Assembly: GCF_902726655.1 (NCBI RefSeq)
Contig: NZ_CACVAN010000001.1
Location: 744,001 to 808,000, forward strand
Reading direction: 5' to 3'
DNA length: 64,000 bases
Source of the DNA: Virgibacillus ihumii
GTDB taxonomy: Bacteria; Bacillota; Bacilli; Bacillales; Amphibacillaceae
In this document: positions 53,882-63,449 of the stretch, one piece after another
Layout of the letters: each line of letters starts with the position of its first letter
Position numbering within the stretch: position 1 is the stretch's first letter
Notes under the pieces: generated by a model
What the model saw: only the letters and a program-made list of their open reading frames with translations
Databases searched by the model: none
What the model was told of the DNA's origin: nothing
Position numbers and translations under genes: made by a program

Positions 53882-54919
53882 TTATTTGGAATAGTTTCCT
53901 CCAATTAATTCTGCAAGATCATCCATCTCTTCACGTTTGTTGCGACTCATCAATTGCTCCACAATATCGCGAGGATATTTATTCTCAAACAGAATCTGGT
54001 ATATACCGGCGGTTATTGGCATTTCTATATCCTGGTCTTCAGCAAATTGATATGCGGCCTTTGCGGTACGAACGCCTTCAACAACCATCCCCATTTGGTC
54101 AAGTACTTCATCCAGCTTATGTCCTTTACCCAACAGATTGCCGGCACGCCAGTTTCTGCTGTGGACACTGGTACATGTTACGATCAAATCCCCAACACCA
54201 GGAAGCCCCAGAAATGTTAGCGGATTGGCTCCCAGAGAGGTACCCAACCGGGTAATTTCAGCCAGACCTCTCGTAATCAAAGCTGCTTTAGCATTATCAC
54301 CATACCCTAAACCGTCCGAAATACCCGCACCAAGTGCTATTATATTTTTTAATGCTCCGCCAAGTTCAATTCCAACCACATCAGGGCTTGTATATACACG
54401 AAAAGATTCATTAATAAACAGATCCTGTGCCAATTCGGCATTGGAACTGTCAAGCGATGAGACGGTTACCGTTGTTGGCAGCCGCTTGCCAACCTCCTCA
54501 GCATGACTTGGACCCGAAAGCACCACAATATCTTCATAGCTGTACGCATCCATTTCTTCACTGATCATTTGGGATACACGTTTAAGTGACTCCGGCTCAA
54601 TTCCCTTGGTGGCATGAATAATGGTTATTTTTTTCTTCAGTAAACTGTATAGTTGTTTGCTTACTTCGCGTATAGCTTTTGTCGGTACAACCAGTACGAT
54701 GGCTTTGACGTCATCAATTGCTGCCTGTAAATCATCAAATGCCTTAATGTTTTCAGGTATTTTTACTTCTAAATAATTTTCGTTTATTCGTTCGTTATTT
54801 ATTGTATCAGCCTGCTTTTTACGATGTGTCCACAGACGGACATCATGACCATTGTCAGACAATACAATACTGAGGGCTGTTCCCCAGCTGCCTGCACCAA
54901 TTACTGCTACTTTACTCAT
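53882..54919 (-). CDS. gpsA: Glycerol-3-phosphate dehydrogenase [NAD(P)+]
   Basis: Makes sn-glycerol-3-phosphate for phospholipids. KVAVIGAGSWGTALSIVLSD, HATKGIEPESLKRVSQMISE, GPSHAEEVGKRLPTTV, catalytic Lys in GVELGGALKNIIALGAGI form (GIELGGALKNIIA). 345 residues from the ATG at 54919 after AAGGAGG. Follows der, the conserved pair. Confidence 0.97.
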   Translation of the reverse strand: MSKVAVIGAGSWGTALSIVLSDNGHDVRLWTHRKKQADTINNERINENYLEVKIPENIKAFDDLQAAIDDVKAIVLVVPTKAIREVSKQLYSLLKKKITIIHATKGIEPESLKRVSQMISEEMDAYSYEDIVVLSGPSHAEEVGKRLPTTVTVSSLDSSNAELAQDLFINESFRVYTSPDVVGIELGGALKNIIALGAGISDGLGYGDNAKAALITRGLAEITRLGTSLGANPLTFLGLPGVGDLIVTCTSVHSRNWRAGNLLGKGHKLDEVLDQMGMVVEGVRTAKAAYQFAEDQDIEMPITAGIYQILFENKYPRDIVEQLMSRNKREEMDDLAELIGGNYSK

Positions 54920-54932
54920 TGGTATAGCCTCC

Positions 54933-56243
54933 TTATTGACGTCGTCTTGCAAATATTTTAATCGGAGTTCCTGTAAACCCAAAAGCATCCCGAATTCTGT
55001 TTTCCAAAAAACGTTTATATGTGAAATGCATTAAATCAGGATCATTCACAAAGACAACAAAACTTGGTGGTTTAACTGCTACCTGCGTTGCATACAGTAC
55101 CTTCAGTTTTCTGCCCTTAACGGTTGGTGTTGGATTCATTGCCAATGCATCCATAATCACATCATTCAGTACGTTTGTCTGTATGCGCTTTGCATGGTTT
55201 TCACTGGCCGTTCTGATAGCGGGAATAAGTGTATGAAGCCTTTTCCTCGTTTTAGCTGAAAGAAATACAACAGGGGCATAATCAAGGAATTGAAAATGTG
55301 CCCTTACTTTCTCCTCAAATTCTTTCATCGTTTTGTCACTGGATTCGATTGTATCCCATTTATTCACAACAATAATAATTGCCCGACCGGCATCATGTGC
55401 ATACCCGGCAATTTTTTTATCCTGCTCCCTTATTCCTGTCTCTGCATCTAACAGAACTAGGACTACATCCGATCGTTCAATCGCCTTTAAGGCACGTAAT
55501 ACACTGTATTTTTCGGTTGTTTCATACACTTTACCACGTTTACGCATACCGGCAGTATCAATTATTACAAAATCCTGATCATCTTTACGCAAGTGCGTGT
55601 CAACTGCGTCCCGGGTTGTTCCTTCTATTTCACTCACTATGACCCGGTCTTCGTTTAACATCGAATTAACGAGTGATGATTTACCAACATTGGGTCTTCC
55701 AATCACACTGAAGTATATGGTATCATCAGGCATTTCTATCTCCTGCTCCTTGGGAAAATATCCGACCACTTCGTCAAGTAAATCCCCCAATCCAAGCCCA
55801 TGCGACCCGGAAATCGGATACGGTTCTCCAAATCCAAGTGAATAAAATTCATAAACCTCCTGGCGCATTTCCGGGTTGTCCATTTTATTAACACCGACAA
55901 CTACAGGTTTATTTGATTTAAACAGTAATTTAGCCACTTCTTCATCAGCAGCAGTAATGCCTTCCCTGCCATTCAACAAAAAAATAATAACATCAGCTTC
56001 TTCAATGGCAACTTCCGCCTGTTGACGCATTTGAATCAATAAAGGCTCATCTCCAACGTCAATACCACCCGTATCAATCAAATTGAAAGTGGTTGTAAGC
56101 CATTCAGCTTCGGCATATATTCGGTCCCTGGTAACCCCGGGAGTATCTTCAACAATTGAAATTCTCTCTCCGACCAGTCGATTAAAAATAGTTGATTTAC
56201 CGACATTCGGTCTGCCAACTATTGCTACTACAGATTTCCTCAT
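54933..56243 (-). CDS. der: Ribosome-associated GTPase Der (EngA)
   Basis: Tandem G domains for 50S assembly: G1 loops [16 protein letters not shown] and [17 protein letters not shown]3 DTGGI and [10 protein letters not shown]4 NKMD and NKWD, then a KH-like C-terminal domain (residues about 355-436). 436 residues. Confidence 0.98.
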   Translation of the reverse strand: MRKSVVAIVGRPNVGKSTIFNRLVGERISIVEDTPGVTRDRIYAEAEWLTTTFNLIDTGGIDVGDEPLLIQMRQQAEVAIEEADVIIFLLNGREGITAADEEVAKLLFKSNKPVVVGVNKMDNPEMRQEVYEFYSLGFGEPYPISGSHGLGLGDLLDEVVGYFPKEQEIEMPDDTIYFSVIGRPNVGKSSLVNSMLNEDRVIVSEIEGTTRDAVDTHLRKDDQDFVIIDTAGMRKRGKVYETTEKYSVLRALKAIERSDVVLVLLDAETGIREQDKKIAGYAHDAGRAIIIVVNKWDTIESSDKTMKEFEEKVRAHFQFLDYAPVVFLSAKTRKRLHTLIPAIRTASENHAKRIQTNVLNDVIMDALAMNPTPTVKGRKLKVLYATQVAVKPPSFVVFVNDPDLMHFTYKRFLENRIRDAFGFTGTPIKIFARRRQ

Positions 56244-56400
56244 GAAAGGAACATCCTTTCCATCATTACGTTCCAGATTTATTTTTATGTATACAGCATT
56301 TATTTATTCTAGCAAAAGAAAGCCACATAGACAATTATTAATGGAAAACAATTTCCGGACGGATGGATTCATTTATAATACCGTATAAAACAGCACTATA

Positions 56401-56434
56401 AAGAATGCTCTTCCCATTTGGAAAGAGCATTCGC
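56401..56434 (-). terminator. Terminator after the S1-domain gene
   Basis: GAATGCTCTT / AAGAGCATTC stem with short loop and TTT tail leftward. Confidence 0.82.
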
Positions 56435-56441
56435 TAAAAAG

Positions 56442-57575
56442 TTATGATTTATATTTGTCCAGTTTATCGCCAATGAAGTCCCCAACCTGGAAGCCAAGTT
56501 GATCATCATCTTTTTCATACTTTTTAAATTCGGCCGCTTCCTGTTCCATTTCCAATTCTTTTATGGACAATGACATCCGCTGTTCTGCCTCGCTGACATC
56601 CAGTACTTTTACTTTAACGGTTTGTCCGGTATCCAATACCTCCTGAGGTGTTCCGATGTGTCTGTTGGCAATTTGTGAAATATGAACAAGTCCTTCGACA
56701 CCAGCCATTACTTCGACAAAAGCACCAAAACTTACAAGGCGTTTTACCGTCCCTTCAAGCACATCTCCCTTTGATACTTTTTCTTCAATATCTGTCCAAG
56801 GTCCAGGAAGAGTTTTCTTACGAGAAAGTGAAATACGTTCATTATCACGATCAACGGATAAAATTTCAACGCTTATTGTATCCCCTTCTGCGACAACATC
56901 TTCTGTCTTTTCCACATGTTCATGTGCCAGCTGTGAAATGTGGACAAGACCATCGATTCCTCCAAGGTCTACAAAAGCACCAAAGCTTGTTATACGTTGG
57001 ACAGTGCCGTCAAGTACCTGTCCCGCTTCAAGGTTTTGAAGTAATTGCTGTTTTTGGCTTTCTTCCTCATCTTGAACCACATCACGATGCGATAGAATAA
57101 CGCGGTTCTGTTCTCTGTTGAGATCAATAATTTTTACTGATAATACTTGATTTTTATAGTCGGAAAAGTCTTCCACAAAATACGTTTCAACGAGAGATGC
57201 CGGAATAAATCCGCGCAAACCAACGTCAACAACCAGTCCGCCTTTTACAATATCTTTAATTTCTGTTTCAAAAACTTCTTCATTCTCAAATTTCGTAGCA
57301 AGTGATTCCCATGCCTTATCTGCATCTACCGCTTTTTTGGATAGAATGACTTCATCATCCTCAATCTTTTTAATCTGCAGTGAGAGTTCGTCGTCCTCTT
57401 TCACCACGTCACTTGCTTGTTCAACATGAAGGTTTGACAACTCACTTATCGGAATAATCCCCTCTGTTTTATATCCAATATCTACAAGAACCTGTTTTTC
57501 TTCCACTTTGACAACGGTTCCTGTGATAAGGTCTCCCACCTTCAATTCTGGTACTTCGCTGTTAGATTCAGTCAT
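56442..57575 (-). CDS. ypfD: 30S ribosomal protein S1 homologue (four S1 domains), YpfD
   Basis: RNA-binding protein of four OB-fold S1 repeats (about 12-85, 98-165, 185-255, 270-345); for example GTVQRITSFGAFVDLGGIDG and GTVKRLVSFGAFVEVMAGVE. 377 residues; low-GC Firmicute type, shorter than the six-domain E. coli S1, so role in translation initiation is less certain. Acidic C-terminus. Confidence 0.95.
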   Translation of the reverse strand: MTESNSEVPELKVGDLITGTVVKVEEKQVLVDIGYKTEGIIPISELSNLHVEQASDVVKEDDELSLQIKKIEDDEVILSKKAVDADKAWESLATKFENEEVFETEIKDIVKGGLVVDVGLRGFIPASLVETYFVEDFSDYKNQVLSVKIIDLNREQNRVILSHRDVVQDEEESQKQQLLQNLEAGQVLDGTVQRITSFGAFVDLGGIDGLVHISQLAHEHVEKTEDVVAEGDTISVEILSVDRDNERISLSRKKTLPGPWTDIEEKVSKGDVLEGTVKRLVSFGAFVEVMAGVEGLVHISQIANRHIGTPQEVLDTGQTVKVKVLDVSEAEQRMSLSIKELEMEQEAAEFKKYEKDDDQLGFQVGDFIGDKLDKYKS

Positions 57576-57669
57576 TCAAAAGCCCTCCTTAAAATACAAA
57601 CCAACAAAGTTCGAAATATCTCTTTTTTATAACTTCTAATATTTATAATTATTTGTCAAGCAAAGCAAA

Positions 57670-58254
57670 TCACGAATGATAATTATCCACTAATTTTCTT
57701 ATTTCATCCATAATTGCATCTGATGTATCTTTTGCTGACGATTTATTTTGACGGTATGTTTCCATTTCTATCGGTTTCCCGTAAATTACTGTCAAACGCT
57801 GGCCGGGCTTATATGGTCCAATAATGGCACAGGGTACAATTGCTGCTTTAGAACGCAAAGCGAAAAAACCTGCTCCTGCCAGGCCTTTTCCCACCTTTCC
57901 AGTCCTGCTGCGTGTTCCTTCGGGGAAGAGTCCCAGTGTTTCATTGTTTTGTAATATTTTCAACCCACTCCGTAGCGCGTTCCGATCTCCCATTCCTCTT
58001 CGTACAGGAAAAGCATGTATTTTCCTTAGTAATGTTCCCAGTACCGGTTTTTCAAATAACTCGCCCTTAGCCATAAAATAGATATCACGCGGTGACGTAA
58101 TGCCTACAACTGGCGGATCCAAGTTTGAAATATGATTGGAACAAATAATGACAGGTCCTTCTTTCGGTACATTTTCCTTTCCGACAACCTTGATACGGTA
58201 TATTGGAAACAGAAAAATTGCCACTACTGTTTTAGCAAATGTATAAAGACTCAT
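57670..58254 (-). CDS. plsC: 1-acyl-sn-glycerol-3-phosphate acyltransferase
   Basis: Makes phosphatidic acid at the membrane. Acyltransferase box NHISNLDPPVVG (HxxxxD variant NHxSxxD) and FPEGTRSRTGKVGKGLAG. One N-terminal membrane segment. 194 residues. ATG overlaps the cmk stop (ATGA). With gpsA nearby, contributes to phospholipid synthesis. Confidence 0.94.
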   Translation of the reverse strand: MSLYTFAKTVVAIFLFPIYRIKVVGKENVPKEGPVIICSNHISNLDPPVVGITSPRDIYFMAKGELFEKPVLGTLLRKIHAFPVRRGMGDRNALRSGLKILQNNETLGLFPEGTRSRTGKVGKGLAGAGFFALRSKAAIVPCAIIGPYKPGQRLTVIYGKPIEMETYRQNKSSAKDTSDAIMDEIRKLVDNYHS

Positions 58255-58946
58255 GCTCCGTCCCCTCTACGTCCCATTACGTTGCAGGCTTCATCTAAAA
58301 TACGTTCCGCCACTTCGGCAATGGTAATGGAGGTTGTATCTATTTCAATGGCATCATCGGCTTTCAGCAATGGCGAGGCTTCCCGTTTGGAATCGATCAA
58401 ATCCCGCTGTTCGATTTCTTTTTTAAGTGTCTCCAGATCGGAAGAAAACCCTTTTTGTAAGTTTTCTTTATGTCTTCTCTGCGCACGTTCTTCAACGGTG
58501 GCAATAAGAAATATTTTCACTTCTGCATTCGGCAGTACATGTGTGCCAATATCCCGGCCGTCCATAACAACGCCTCGCTTTGCCGCCAGTTTCTGTTGAC
58601 GTTTTACCATTTCCTTCCTAATATGTGGATGCTTGGCAATATAGGAAACATGGTTGGTTACCTGATCAGAGCGAATGTCATTTGTTACATCATTCCCGTC
58701 CAATAAAACATGCTGGCTATCTTCTCCTTGAATCAGTTCAATGGTTGTATGCCCCAACAGTTTAAACAGCGCATTTTCATTATTCGGATCAATTTGGCTG
58801 TTTAGCGCTTTTAGTGTCAACGCACGGTACATTGCCCCCGTGTCAACGTATATAAAGTTGAGTTTCCTAGCTGCTATTCTTGCTACAGTGCTTTTCCCTG
58901 CAGCGGCAGGTCCATCAATTGCAATCGCTATTTCTTTCTTATTCAT
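58251..58946 (-). CDS. cmk: Cytidylate kinase
   Basis: Phosphorylates CMP/dCMP. P-loop AIDGPAAAGKSTVARIAA, YVDTGAMYRALTLKAL, VVMDGRDIGTHVLPNAEVKI. 231 residues. ypfA/ypfB, found upstream in B. subtilis, are not seen between cmk and ypeB. Confidence 0.97.
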   Translation of the reverse strand: MNKKEIAIAIDGPAAAGKSTVARIAARKLNFIYVDTGAMYRALTLKALNSQIDPNNENALFKLLGHTTIELIQGEDSQHVLLDGNDVTNDIRSDQVTNHVSYIAKHPHIRKEMVKRQQKLAAKRGVVMDGRDIGTHVLPNAEVKIFLIATVEERAQRRHKENLQKGFSSDLETLKKEIEQRDLIDSKREASPLLKADDAIEIDTTSITIAEVAERILDEACNVMGRRGDGA

Positions 58947-59137
58947 TTATGACTTTCATTCCTCTCATTTTCCCTTGTAACCCACACGATTTTTATGCTT
59001 ATATAAACTTGGTGAAGTGTGTGAAAGTCAACACCATTATGTATTACAAACATGATTCCGACATATTTTTTCCATAACCCTACAATAAATAATAACACAT
59101 TATTGAAATGAAGGTCTATTTGTTTTTGTAAGAAAAC

Positions 59138-59245
59138 AAGGATGGGACAAATATGTTTTCTCAATAGAAAAATCCCAAATAATTGTATTAGTGTATTCAG
59201 CTGCTCCGAAAATAACTTCACTTTTCATAATATAAAAGCGCAAAA
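59138..59245. repeat. Decayed, truncated copy of the MITE-like element
   Basis: AAGGATGGGACAAA (59138-59151) resembles the terminal GAGGCTGGGACAAA, and GCTGCTCCGAAAATAACTTC plus ACTTTTCATAATATAAAAGC parallel GCCGCTCCGGAAATATACTT and CACTTTCGAGCATAAGTGC of the 7067-7368 element in the same order. The other half and terminus are missing. It occupies part of the 58947-59304 gap; the cmk-proximal part shows nothing recognisable. Confidence 0.6.
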
Positions 59246-59288
59246 AATAAAGCAGCCTGTATCAGTTTACGTGATACGGGCTGCTTTT
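59241..59288 (-). terminator. Terminator after ypeB
   Basis: AAAGCAGCCCGTATCA / TGATACAGGCTGCTTT stem with 7-base loop, T-rich tail leftward. Confidence 0.92.
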
Positions 59289-59304
59289 TAACATGTGTTC
59301 CGTT

Positions 59305-60648
59305 TCAGGAAACAACATCAAAATTTACTTCTTTGCCATCCAGTTTTTCAACCTTTTCCTCTGTCCCATTCATTGCATTGATAAAGATACGGTATGTCTC
59401 ATTGCCAAGAACTCCGAGAAATTCATACGTCAAAACTTCCTTGCCAAGGTCATTATCGATAATCGCCAGATGTTTTTCATTAATTTTCACATCAGCATTG
59501 ACACTTTCTTTTGCTTCTTTGGCAGACAGCTTAGGCTCGGGAATATCTCTTTTCTTATGGTTCATAAAATAATTCTTGGCGGTAAATCCGAGCAGGTCAC
59601 CGTTATCCAGCGCAACTTTTACCTCAATTGCATCGGAATAAACCCGTACCCCATTCTGATTATACAAAAAGGAATAAACACCGATGTTGTCATATTGATT
59701 GCTCTGGAAAATTTCCATCTTTTCAAAACCATGTTTGTTAAGGTAGGATTCAGCTTTTTTTAACCCATCATTCAAGCTGATCTTCTGCTTTCCGACTTTG
59801 CGGTTAACAAGCAGAGAGATAAGATGCCCACCCTTTTGTGACATATCCATATAAGCATTTTTATCACCATTCCGATAAGAAATGCTGTAAATAGGTATAT
59901 CGGATCCCTTACCACTTTCGGTTATCGTAATGTTTTCCGTGTTTTTTACATTAAAAATATTTTTACTTCGCTTTAAAGCTTCTTCTTTGCTAATTTTTTC
60001 ACCTTTCAGGAACTGATACTTGTGATCCTGGGATGATGTTCCAGGCAGTGGTGAATCAACGTTGCTTTCACTGAAACCTTCCACCGTTTTTTCCACTGTT
60101 TTAAATCCGTCCACAATGGTGTTATCCGTAGGTTCGCCTTCCTCAGCAAGAGCCAATTCAACATCCATCCACCGTAAATTTTCTTCCAATACAACATTCT
60201 GTACTCTTCTTAATTCATTTTTAATATCGGCTGATTGTTGATATAATTTTTCCAGTCTTGTCATTTCCTTATCTGTCAAGGCCTTTTTCCCTGAATCTTT
60301 AACAGCTGTTCGATACGTAAATTTACCGATATCAGAAAGAAATTCTTCCGTTTTATTAAATGGCATCAAAACCAAAGGAAGCTGCCCAACATCTGCAGTT
60401 GCTTGTGAAGTCAGCCGCCATATTTCCACCAATTGTGGAGATAGGCTTGTTTTTGAATCCATAGCCAAAGCGGTTCCTATCTTATCATTCATCAAATCCA
60501 AATGATAGGTAAGTTCATGAAATGCACGCTGATAGTCATTTTCCGCTTGAACAAGAATCGCATTCTTTTCCTGATGTTCCTGATATCCCCAAAAACCTAC
60601 AGCGGCTATTCCAACGGTTAGAACACCAATTAAAATCCAACGTATCAT
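59305..60648 (-). CDS. ypeB: Germination protein YpeB
   Basis: Stabilises SleB in the spore and controls its activity. One N-terminal span (IRWILIGVLTVGIAAVGFWG), a coiled-coil-rich region (about 25-200) and three C-terminal PepSY-type repeats. About 447 residues from the ATG at 60648 with AAAGGTG upstream. Directly follows sleB. Confidence 0.94.
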   Translation of the reverse strand: MIRWILIGVLTVGIAAVGFWGYQEHQEKNAILVQAENDYQRAFHELTYHLDLMNDKIGTALAMDSKTSLSPQLVEIWRLTSQATADVGQLPLVLMPFNKTEEFLSDIGKFTYRTAVKDSGKKALTDKEMTRLEKLYQQSADIKNELRRVQNVVLEENLRWMDVELALAEEGEPTDNTIVDGFKTVEKTVEGFSESNVDSPLPGTSSQDHKYQFLKGEKISKEEALKRSKNIFNVKNTENITITESGKGSDIPIYSISYRNGDKNAYMDMSQKGGHLISLLVNRKVGKQKISLNDGLKKAESYLNKHGFEKMEIFQSNQYDNIGVYSFLYNQNGVRVYSDAIEVKVALDNGDLLGFTAKNYFMNHKKRDIPEPKLSAKEAKESVNADVKINEKHLAIIDNDLGKEVLTYEFLGVLGNETYRIFINAMNGTEEKVEKLDGKEVNFDVVS

Positions 60649-60663
60649 GTATATCACACCTTT

Positions 60664-61524
60664 CTATTTACAAAATATATGCTTGCCAATTTTCTTGATT
60701 TGCGGACGGGACCATATCCAATCAGATGTTGCGGTTTTCGGGTTGAAATAATACAACGCCCCTCCGGAAGGATCCCAGCCGTTTATGGCATCCATCACTG
60801 CCTGTTTTGCAGTTTCGTCCGGAGTCAGCCAAATCTGTCCGTCAGCAACTGCGGTAAATGCTCTTGGTTCAAAAATAACGCCGGAAATAGTATTCGGAAA
60901 AGACGAACTTTCAACACGGTTTAAAATAACTGCCGCAACAGCAACCTGACCCACGTATGGCTCGCCTCTGGCTTCACCGTGAACGGCATTCGCCATAAGC
61001 TTAATGTCATTCTGCGAGAAGCCCTGTGGTACATTTACCGCAGTAGGTTGAGGATTTGCCTGATTACCTGACTGATTGTTTGTTTGATTATTTGTCTGAT
61101 TAGGGGTGTTATTTCCCTGTGGTGCAGATTGTTTCGATCTATCGACGCCTCCATAATACGTAAACTCATTTCCGCTTCTGATTTGACTTTTAACGTATTG
61201 CTTATCATATTTACTTTCCTGGACGAGTTTGTTTTTAGTTACTGGACCGGCAAACCCATCCACTTTCAGCCCAAATTCATATTGGAAATTTCTTAATGCC
61301 CAATACGTTCCCCATCCAAATACACCATCGATATCTCCATTATAGAACCCTAGATACTGAAGTCTTGCCTGAAGCTCGATGACATCATCCCCGGTTGAAC
61401 CATGCTGAATCACCTGCGGACTAAATGCTTCCACCTTATTTACAGGGGCTGCGGTTTGTAATCCGATAGCAATAAAACATATAATAATAATGGATAGTGA
61501 CAATTTTCTTGTTTGATAGGTCAT
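60664..61524 (-). CDS. sleB: Spore cortex-lytic enzyme SleB
   Basis: Lytic transglycosylase that opens cortex peptidoglycan in germination. Signal peptide (1-31), peptidoglycan-binding domain (GSTGDDVIELQARLQYLGFY), Asn/Gln linker (about 130-155) and Hydrolase_2 catalytic domain with the Glu in ANAVHGEARGEPYVGQVAVA. 286 residues. The IS lies 86 bases upstream of the start and could affect its promoter. Confidence 0.96.
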   Translation of the reverse strand: MTYQTRKLSLSIIIICFIAIGLQTAAPVNKVEAFSPQVIQHGSTGDDVIELQARLQYLGFYNGDIDGVFGWGTYWALRNFQYEFGLKVDGFAGPVTKNKLVQESKYDKQYVKSQIRSGNEFTYYGGVDRSKQSAPQGNNTPNQTNNQTNNQSGNQANPQPTAVNVPQGFSQNDIKLMANAVHGEARGEPYVGQVAVAAVILNRVESSSFPNTISGVIFEPRAFTAVADGQIWLTPDETAKQAVMDAINGWDPSGGALYYFNPKTATSDWIWSRPQIKKIGKHIFCK

Positions 61525-61587
61525 GTAATTTCCTCCTGCTGCTAGAAGATATGATGTACCTATTTTAAAACGAAAATCGCTTTTTAT

Positions 61588-63288
61588 TCATTTTCTTAAA
61601 AAATAGAAAGAGGCTGGGACATAACTAGCCAAAAATAACTTAAAAATGGTTCCGATCATCGATTGTTGGTGATCGGAACCATTTTGATTTGGATTATTTT
61701 TATGATCTGTTGGTTGATTTACGTTCATGGCAGTGTACTTTCGCAAGTTCACCGCCATGAATGCAAATCCTAATTCATTTTCCACTTTCTCTTTGCCCCG
61801 TACAGAAAAACGGGTGAAACGCAAATTAGCCTTCAAGAATCCGAAGACTGGTTCCACCTCAATTTTACGTTTACCGTAAATTTCACCAGTTTCTTTTTCC
61901 GAAAGCTGTTGTCTCGTATATGCTTTTTGTTGCTCCCACTTTTGGTTATAATAAATTCTTCGGTTATGGCCTTCCTTTGCTTTGGTGCATTGGGATCGTA
62001 ACGGACAACCGGAACAGTCTTCACATTCATAAACTTTAAATGTCCTTGTATAACCATATCGGTCTGTTCGGTTGGACATATAGCGGAAGGTTAATCTTTT
62101 ACCATTCGGACAGGTAAAGGTATCATTTTCCTCGCTATATTCCCAATTGGCTACATTAAAGGCGTTTTCCTTATATTTCTTTTTCTTCTCTTTACGGTAT
62201 TGGTTATACGTAATCAGTGGCGTGCGTTTCCGATTCTCGATGACGTCTTCGTAGTTTTGTTCACTTCCATAGCCTGCGTCAGCGACAATATACGTCGGTA
62301 GCTTAAAGAAACGTTCCTCGATATGATCCAGAAAAGGAATGAATGTACGTGTATCTGTCGGGTTTGGAAACACATCATAAGCGAGCGCATATTGTCCTTC
62401 TGTCGCAAGTTGCACATTATAGCCTGCTTTCAGTTGGCCATTTCTCATATGGTCATCTTTCATTCGCATAAACGTGGCATCATGATCTGTCTTGGAGTAA
62501 CTGTTGCGTGTTCCGAAGGTTTCCATGTCCTGCTGGTATTTCTGTTTGCGTGCCACGTAATCCTTAAATTGTTTACGATATTGTTTCGGTGTTTTGCGTT
62601 CGGAGCGAAGCCGTTTCCGTTCGCTTCCATCTTCACTTGCTTCGATTTTTTTATTATAGGCTTCAACGTTCTCATCCAGCTTTTCGACTACTTTTTCGAG
62701 CTCATCGGTAGATAGCTCATCTGCGCTTTCCCGTTCGATTTCCGGAATAATTTCTTTTTCCAATAGTTCATCATACATCTGGTTGGACTTCTCCACCAAA
62801 TTGGCACTGTATTTTTCAATCGCTTTACGCCAAACAAATGTATACTTATTGGCATTCGCTTCGATTTTGGTTCCGTCCATAAAAATCGCTTCTTCATCTA
62901 TCTGTTCTTCCTGTACAAGCTGACAACGAAATTGCACGAAGCACTGACGCAATAGTTCTTTGACCTCTGGATGAACACGGAATCGATTGATGGTGCGATA
63001 ACTCGGCTCATATCCCTGGGCTAACCACATCATACGTACACTATCGTTCAGTAATCCTTCCACCTTTCTGCCAGAGAAAACAGATTGCGTGTAAGCACAT
63101 AAAATAATTTTCATCATCATGCGTGGATGATAAGCTGGACAACCAGTGTCACGTAAAAAGTTAATGAATGCATCATCCGGAATAGCTTCCACTATGTCAT
63201 TCACAGCGTAAGCAATATCATCTTCTTGAAGTTTTATTTCTAAATCTAACGGCAAAACCACTTGATTCATGTTATAATGTTTAAACAT
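61588..63288 (-). CDS. IS1182-family transposase (DDE)
   Basis: 566 residues, apparently intact. N-terminal DUF772-type domain (FINFLRDTGCPAYHPRMMMK), first Asp in AIFMDGTKIEANANKYTF, second in YIVADAGYGSEQNYEDV, Glu region in RKIEVEPVFGFLKANLRFTR; a Cys cluster (YECEDCSGCPLRSQC). The last codons read through the left terminal repeat (SYVPASF encoded by the repeat) and stop in flanking DNA. GGAGGTG precedes the ATG. Confidence 0.93.
   Translation of the reverse strand: MFKHYNMNQVVLPLDLEIKLQEDDIAYAVNDIVEAIPDDAFINFLRDTGCPAYHPRMMMKIILCAYTQSVFSGRKVEGLLNDSVRMMWLAQGYEPSYRTINRFRVHPEVKELLRQCFVQFRCQLVQEEQIDEEAIFMDGTKIEANANKYTFVWRKAIEKYSANLVEKSNQMYDELLEKEIIPEIERESADELSTDELEKVVEKLDENVEAYNKKIEASEDGSERKRLRSERKTPKQYRKQFKDYVARKQKYQQDMETFGTRNSYSKTDHDATFMRMKDDHMRNGQLKAGYNVQLATEGQYALAYDVFPNPTDTRTFIPFLDHIEERFFKLPTYIVADAGYGSEQNYEDVIENRKRTPLITYNQYRKEKKKKYKENAFNVANWEYSEENDTFTCPNGKRLTFRYMSNRTDRYGYTRTFKVYECEDCSGCPLRSQCTKAKEGHNRRIYYNQKWEQQKAYTRQQLSEKETGEIYGKRKIEVEPVFGFLKANLRFTRFSVRGKEKVENELGFAFMAVNLRKYTAMNVNQPTDHKNNPNQNGSDHQQSMIGTIFKLFLASYVPASFYFLRK
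61643..61685 (-). terminator. Hairpin near the left end of the IS
   Basis: Perfect 16-bp stem AAAATGGTTCCGATCA / TGATCGGAACCATTTT, T-rich leftward; lies within the last transposase codons. Confidence 0.75.
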
Positions 63289-63366
63289 AAGGACACCTCC
63301 GATGATTATTGTGTGGTTACTTTAATTTTATCAGAAGGTGTCCTTTTTGTTTATTAAAAGCAAAAA

Positions 63367-63410
63367 AATAAGCGTGGTCTTTCCACTTAATGGTGGAGAC
63401 CACGCTTATT
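63367..63410. terminator. Hairpin near the right end of the IS
   Basis: Perfect 14-bp stem AATAAGCGTGGTCT / AGACCACGCTTATT, T-run on the minus side; would block prsW transcription from entering the transposase gene. Confidence 0.8.
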
Positions 63411-63449
63411 CTATTTTACTGGGTTTTGTCCCAGCCTCAAACTTTACGT

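Larger units (their letters stand above)
61610..63438 (-). mobile_element. IS1182-family insertion sequence
   Basis: Ends GAGGCTGGGACATAAC (61610-61625) and GTTTTGTCCCAGCCTC (63423-63438) are inverted repeats matching at 15 of 16 positions, about 1829 bp apart, enclosing one transposase. No direct target duplication is evident, in keeping with the reported palindrome-targeting habit of IS1272-type members. Inserted between prsW and sleB. Confidence 0.85.

Noticed and set aside
58943..59221. Possible 92-residue gene between cmk and ypeB
   Set aside because: No ribosome site, low-complexity composition, and it overlaps the decayed repeat.
61588..63288. Frameshifted or pseudogene transposase
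   Set aside because: A single 566-codon frame holds all expected catalytic regions and has a good start, so it appears intact.
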